Under the pieces are notes generated by a model that saw only the letters and a list, made by a program, of their open reading frames with translations, did no database searches and was not told the DNA's origin. A DNA stretch of 64,000 nucleotides from Anaerolineales bacterium. Its GTDB lineage: Bacteria > Chloroflexota > Anaerolineae > 4572-78 > J111. How positions within the stretch are numbered: the stretch's first letter is position 1; every line of letters starts with the position of its first letter. This document shows, in pieces, positions 60,970 through 64,000 of the stretch. Position numbers and translations under genes: made by a program. The stretch covers positions 930,001 to 994,000 of the forward strand of contig JABTUW010000002.1 in NCBI GenBank assembly GCA_015075185.1, in the 5' to 3' direction.

Positions 60970-62406
60970 TCACCCCGGCTTCCCCTCCGCGAAAAACTGG
61001 TAGCCCCCCTCAAGCATTCCCCCCCGCGTACCCCGCCAGGTGACAAGGTAACAGGGTCTGGCCGGGTTAGGCTCAATCTTCTCGCGTAGTTTAGCAATAA
61101 CCTGATAGAGGCTGTCGTCGGTCACGCCTTGCTGGCGGAGTTCTTCGGGCCAGGCGTGGACAATCAACTCCGTTTTGGTGTGGCGCAGCCGGGGATGTTT
61201 GACCAAAAAGTATAAAACAGCTCTTTCCAGCGGGGCCAGCTCTGTCAAGAGATTTTGGCCCTGATATAACTCCTCAGTCTCCTCATCTAACCAAATTTTG
61301 CCGCTGCCTCGACCCCCCGCCTGGGCGACGTACCCAGCCAATAACTCACTCCCAATACGCCAGCCGCTGTCCACTGGCTGACACAGCCCCTTAGCCGTCA
61401 GGCGAACCAGGGCGGGCCGGTGCTGCTTGACCAGGCCCTCGAAGGTTCTGGCCAGAGCCTTGTCCTGGCCGGCCGTGCTCGCCGCCCGGCTTTGCCATTT
61501 TTGCAACTGGGCCAGGGCCAACTGCTCCTCTTGGGTTAACCCGGCCCAGATTTCGGCCAGCCGGTACTGGAGGCTGCGTTCAGCCAACAGATGGGACGCC
61601 CAGTCTGTGGCTGCCGGTTTATCAGAGGCAGTTAGCCACCAGTTACAGGCCGCTTTGAGGAGGCTCGGATAGCCGCCGGTTAAGTCCAGCAGATGCATGA
61701 TCTCATTTTCAGTTGGAGGCGTAAGAACCGCGTGCATCTCATCAGCGATCAGTTGCCGGGCGTCGGTTTCAGCCAATGGCCCGACCCAGCAAACGTGACT
61801 GTCCAGGAGTTCGTACAGTTCACTCAGGATGGTTGGATCAGACAGATAAGCTATCTCCTGGCGCACGCCGACCAGGTAGCAGAGAGTATTTTTGAAGCTG
61901 TCGCGCAGGCCGCGCAAGGTATCTGACAACTGTGGGCTGACCACCTGGCAGAAATGATCAAAGTGATCCAACACTAAGACGACCCGCACGTGATGGGTTT
62001 GAAACAGCAGGAGTAATTCACGGAGCGCGCTCTGAGATAAAAAAGGATCTCGCACCATCCGATTCTCCTCGTACAGCTTGGTCACAGCTTGCCGCAGGTC
62101 TGTCTCAAAATAGGGGCGAGTTTCGTAAAAGGAGCGGAGGATAAGGCGGTAAAGACTGGAAAGGTTGCTGACCGGCAGGTTATTGAGGTCAACCAAAACG
62201 AGGGCCACCGAGCCGGCCCAGGGAGCGAGGTAAGATTGGAGAATTTCGGGCCGGTGGCACAAAAAACCGAGCAGATTCGATTTCCCGGCCCCTGTCAAGC
62301 CCACCACAGCGCCGCTGGCGCCGCTTCGAATCCAGCCGGCCAGCGTAGCCATTTCTTTGGCCCGATAGGAATGGTTATAGACTGCCCAAGAGCGATTTGT
62401 CGTCAT
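60970..62406 (-). CDS. AAA ATPase with C-terminal OmpR-type winged helix
   Basis: The 478-residue protein begins with a STAND/AAA-type ATPase: Walker A GLTGAGKSNLLGFLC at ~37-51, Walker B VRVVLVLDHFDHF, and sensor and lid helices to ~365. The last ~105 residues (LDEETEELYQGQNLLTELAP, KTELIVHAWPEELRQQGVTDDSLYQVIAKLREKIE, then a wing strand) are a Trans_reg_C/OmpR-PhoB winged helix. In SARP and MalT-type regulators the DNA-binding domain sits at another place, so this order is unusual. It lies divergent from the secreted peptide gene across a ~380-bp gap, so it is the likely regulator of that gene. Confidence 0.85.
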   Translation of the reverse strand: MTTNRSWAVYNHSYRAKEMATLAGWIRSGASGAVVGLTGAGKSNLLGFLCHRPEILQSYLAPWAGSVALVLVDLNNLPVSNLSSLYRLILRSFYETRPYFETDLRQAVTKLYEENRMVRDPFLSQSALRELLLLFQTHHVRVVLVLDHFDHFCQVVSPQLSDTLRGLRDSFKNTLCYLVGVRQEIAYLSDPTILSELYELLDSHVCWVGPLAETDARQLIADEMHAVLTPPTENEIMHLLDLTGGYPSLLKAACNWWLTASDKPAATDWASHLLAERSLQYRLAEIWAGLTQEEQLALAQLQKWQSRAASTAGQDKALARTFEGLVKQHRPALVRLTAKGLCQPVDSGWRIGSELLAGYVAQAGGRGSGKIWLDEETEELYQGQNLLTELAPLERAVLYFLVKHPRLRHTKTELIVHAWPEELRQQGVTDDSLYQVIAKLREKIEPNPARPCYLVTWRGTRGGMLEGGYQFFAEGKPG

Positions 62407-62649
62407 GCTGATACCTCCCTCCTATGGACGAATCAGCGGGTGAGACGGTGGTAAATTAGCCAGATAAAATGATGAGTGAACCCCTCGATTAATCAGTCGT
62501 TGTTTAGAATATGTTCAGCTATCTCTCAGGACACCTGAGCATCTTTTTGATACACTGACCGTAACAAATTCGCTATCGCCTGTGGCCTCATACTGACCCA
62601 GACGAATGGGCGAAGTGTTATGTGGGCAGGCTATCACTCCCTTGCCCCT

Positions 62650-62669
62650 GATGTTCCGTTCCGAACATC
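62650..62669. promoter_or_regulatory. Perfect inverted repeat between regulator and peptide genes
   Basis: GATGTTC (62650-62656) and GAACATC (62663-62669) are exact inverse complements with a 6-bp spacer. It is a possible operator for the winged-helix regulator, placed midway in the divergent gap. Confidence 0.5.
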
Positions 62670-62704
62670 CCAATTGAATCTGGACCACAGATAATTCGCG
62701 AATG

Positions 62705-62782
62705 GGCTAACACGCTTTCCGGCGTTTAGCCGAGGGATCCCTCATCTCCCTGGTCCTCCTAACTTTAAAGAAAGGAGGTCAG
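62705..62782 (+). promoter_or_regulatory. Structured leader that hides the ribosome binding site
   Basis: Three elements follow one another. A hairpin pairs GGCTAA-c-ACGC with GCGT-TTAGCC (62705-62731). A 12-bp palindrome GAGGGATCCCTC lies at 62732-62743. Then CCTCCT (62755-62760) is complementary to AGGAGG (62773-62778), the core of the ribosome binding site, with outer pairs CTG/CAG (62750-62752 and 62780-62782). The site itself, AAAGGAGGTCA, is nearly ideal, so folding would strongly limit translation. Confidence 0.65.
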
Positions 62783-62787
62783 CCGAG

Positions 62788-62940
62788 ATGAAAAAGCGCA
62801 TCATTGCTGCTATAGCAGGCATCGCTCTGCTGCTGGCCGTAACCGGCGTATCCGGCGTCGTCGCCGACACGCTGGGGTATGCGGTCACGTCACAGGTGCA
62901 CGCTTGCCCAAGTGGTTCAAGCAGTGGGGGAGGTTGCTAA
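62788..62940 (+). CDS. 50-residue secreted peptide with Cys-Gly/Ser tail
   Basis: The ATG at 62788 stands 9 bases after AAAGGAGG. The product has a basic start (MKKR), a hydrophobic stretch (IIAAIAGIALLLAVTGVSGVV) and a likely cleavage after VVA at residue 26. The mature ~24 residues end in HACPSGSSSGGGC with cysteines at 40 and 50. It is not a lipoprotein, because the Cys is not at the signal cleavage site. The short Cys-flanked Ser/Gly tail could form a disulfide loop or be a modified peptide. A strong hairpin follows at 62974-63017. Nearest neighbours are an AAA/winged-helix regulator and a TPR protein. Function unknown; a signal or defence peptide is possible. Confidence 0.75.
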   Translation: MKKRIIAAIAGIALLLAVTGVSGVVADTLGYAVTSQVHACPSGSSSGGGC

Positions 62941-62973
62941 TCGGTAGCTATTCTCTCTGACTTTGGCCCTACT

Positions 62974-63017
62974 CCGCCGCAGCTTGCTTGAGAAGGCTAC
63001 TCAACAGGCTGCGGCGG
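62974..63017. terminator. Hairpin after the secreted peptide gene
   Basis: CCGCCGCAGC (62974-62983) and GCTGCGGCGG (63008-63017) make a perfect 10-bp GC-rich stem. TTGAG and CTCAA inside the loop can pair further. There is no clear T-run, so termination is inferred from position 34 bp after the stop. Confidence 0.6.
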
Positions 63018-63107
63018 ATCTGGTTTAACCTCAATGACCTCACCCTTGAAAAATTGAAAGTTCCTATTTACCCCCGCCTAACCTCGGGTATAATATTGAT
63101 ACTGGTT

Positions 63108-63998
63108 TTACTTAGCCGCAACTTGGCCGGGAAAATCGCCCGACAAGTTGTGCCGCAACTTGTTCACTTGCAGTTGCAGTTGATGATATTCCCCGGTTGA
63201 GTCATACTGGCTCAATAGTTGTTCGGCTTTTTCTAACCAATTGCTGGCCTGTCGTTGATTTCCCCTAAGCAGTTCATACTCAACAAGATAAGTGATCGAC
63301 CGAATTTCATTATGTTTATTATTCAAGTCACACCACGCGTGTAAGGCATTTTCCAGGTGCAAGCTGGCTTCCTGCCATTTCTTTTGATCGAGGTAGATCA
63401 ATCCTAGATTATCTAGTGTCAGTGCCAGGCCGAGTGAGTTTGTGAAGCGCTGAAAAATGGTTTTTGCTTGCCAATAATGTGATTCAGCTTTGCCTAATTC
63501 ACCTTTTAATTTGAAGGCATTTCCCATATTAAGATGGATTGAACCCGTAAGAGCTTCTTCTCCCACCAATTTGGCTTGATTAAGAGCCTGTTGCAGATAA
63601 GGCAGCGCCTCATCAGGAAGTTCCATTTCATTGAGAAGCCTACCAAGATTATCATAGCCATACACCAACCCATGCTCATCCCTCATCGCCTGCCAGATGG
63701 CGCAGGCGTGTTCAAGATGCTGCCTGGCTTGCTCCCACAAACCTTGCCGGGTATACAGGATGCCCAGGTGGTTCTCCGTATGGGCCAGGCCGTGCTGATG
63801 GCCAAGCTGCTCAAAGATGAGCAGAGCGTGGCAACACAGCGTCTCGGCTCGCCGCCAGTAGCCTTGTTCGATATAAAAATAGCCCAGGTTAGAACAGGCG
63901 CGAGCCTCGTTGGTGCGATCCCCAATGCGACGGGCAATGTGGATGGTAGAACGGTGGTAAGTGATGGCCTCCTTAAAGCGGCTCTGCCGCAGCGCCAG
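63108..63998 (-). CDS. TPR protein, C-terminal part (5' end outside window)
   Basis: The reading frame is open to the right edge (LALRQSRFKEAITYHRSTIHIA is the first visible part). It contains six or seven tetratricopeptide units such as ARQHLEHACAIWQAMRDEHG, ALPYLQQALNQAKLVGEEAL and ASLHLENALHAWCDLNNKH, of the TPR_12/MalT type. Proteins with such C-terminal arrays are often ATP-dependent transcription regulators or peptide-sensing receptors. The visible part has no DNA-binding domain. It converges on the secreted peptide gene with a 167-bp gap. Confidence 0.85.
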   Translation of the reverse strand: MALRQSRFKEAITYHRSTIHIARRIGDRTNEARACSNLGYFYIEQGYWRRAETLCCHALLIFEQLGHQHGLAHTENHLGILYTRQGLWEQARQHLEHACAIWQAMRDEHGLVYGYDNLGRLLNEMELPDEALPYLQQALNQAKLVGEEALTGSIHLNMGNAFKLKGELGKAESHYWQAKTIFQRFTNSLGLALTLDNLGLIYLDQKKWQEASLHLENALHAWCDLNNKHNEIRSITYLVEYELLRGNQRQASNWLEKAEQLLSQYDSTGEYHQLQLQVNKLRHNLSGDFPGQVAAK

Positions 63999-64000
63999 CC

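Noticed and set aside
63086..63100. TATAAT-like sequence near the end of the TPR gene
   Set aside because: It would point away from any gene start and has no -35 partner.

Overview
The window reads as a chromosomal piece of an uncultured Chloroflexota bacterium, probably of the Anaerolineae type. This is an inference from several signs: moderately high GC, many FHA and Ser/Thr-kinase proteins with Thr/Pro-rich linkers, DUF2079 and GT39-type membrane proteins, a FabL-type enoyl reductase, secreted proteins ending in a YLP(V/L)IL tail, and dense short intergenic hairpin elements. No rRNA, tRNA or CRISPR array was seen. One IS5-family insertion sequence is present.

Layout. 0-3.3 kb: a 5'-truncated AAA-type ATPase, an AAA-ATPase/Ser-Thr-kinase fusion and a DinB-fold protein. 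3.3-9.8 kb: a minus-strand run with a lipoprotein, a large membrane protein, an alpha/beta hydrolase, a PAP2-fold protein that lacks a catalytic histidine, a small membrane protein and an EamA transporter. 9.9-14.3 kb: divergent FHA/SH3b protein and transmembrane kinase, then a MOSC protein. 14.4-15.5 kb: a Rieske oxygenase. 15.6-18.3 kb: a pentapeptide-repeat protein, a histidine-kinase-like protein without its phospho-accepting His, and a lone CpaF-like ATPase. 18.4-34.5 kb looks like a peptide and amino-compound scavenging region: two P1 peptidases, a sarcosine-oxidase-like flavoenzyme, a complete dipeptide/oligopeptide ABC transporter, an S9 peptidase, a seven-haem cytochrome c and a C45-type acyltransferase/peptidase. 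34.6-38.3 kb: CinA with an altered C-terminal domain, a lower-GC restriction-modification pair (NotI-like nuclease plus D12-class adenine methylase) and a GNAT acetyltransferase. 38.4-45.3 kb: central metabolism (two phosphohexomutases, proline dehydrogenase, FabL-like reductase, a TIM-barrel isomerase, CobS). 45.3-48.7 kb: a YefM/YoeB toxin-antitoxin pair, a terminator, an IS element inserted exactly at the 3' end of a LysM protein gene. 48.9-57.2 kb: membrane glycosyltransferase-like proteins, a site-2 protease with TPRs, DUF2079 and a GH5-like glycosidase. 57.2-64 kb: a signalling cluster with a PKD-like lipoprotein, an EAD/TPR/transmembrane receptor-like protein, an AAA ATPase with a C-terminal winged helix, an unlisted 50-residue secreted peptide whose ribosome binding site sits in a hairpin, and a TPR protein cut by the window edge.

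The most unusual global feature is a set of about thirty short elements built from repeated 7-14 bp words, often followed by the inverted complement of the same word. They sit between genes, form stop codons and gene ends, and also lie in frame inside genes. The most interesting local candidate is the 50-residue secreted peptide locus at 62.6-63.0 kb. All identifications rest on reading motifs; no database search was run.
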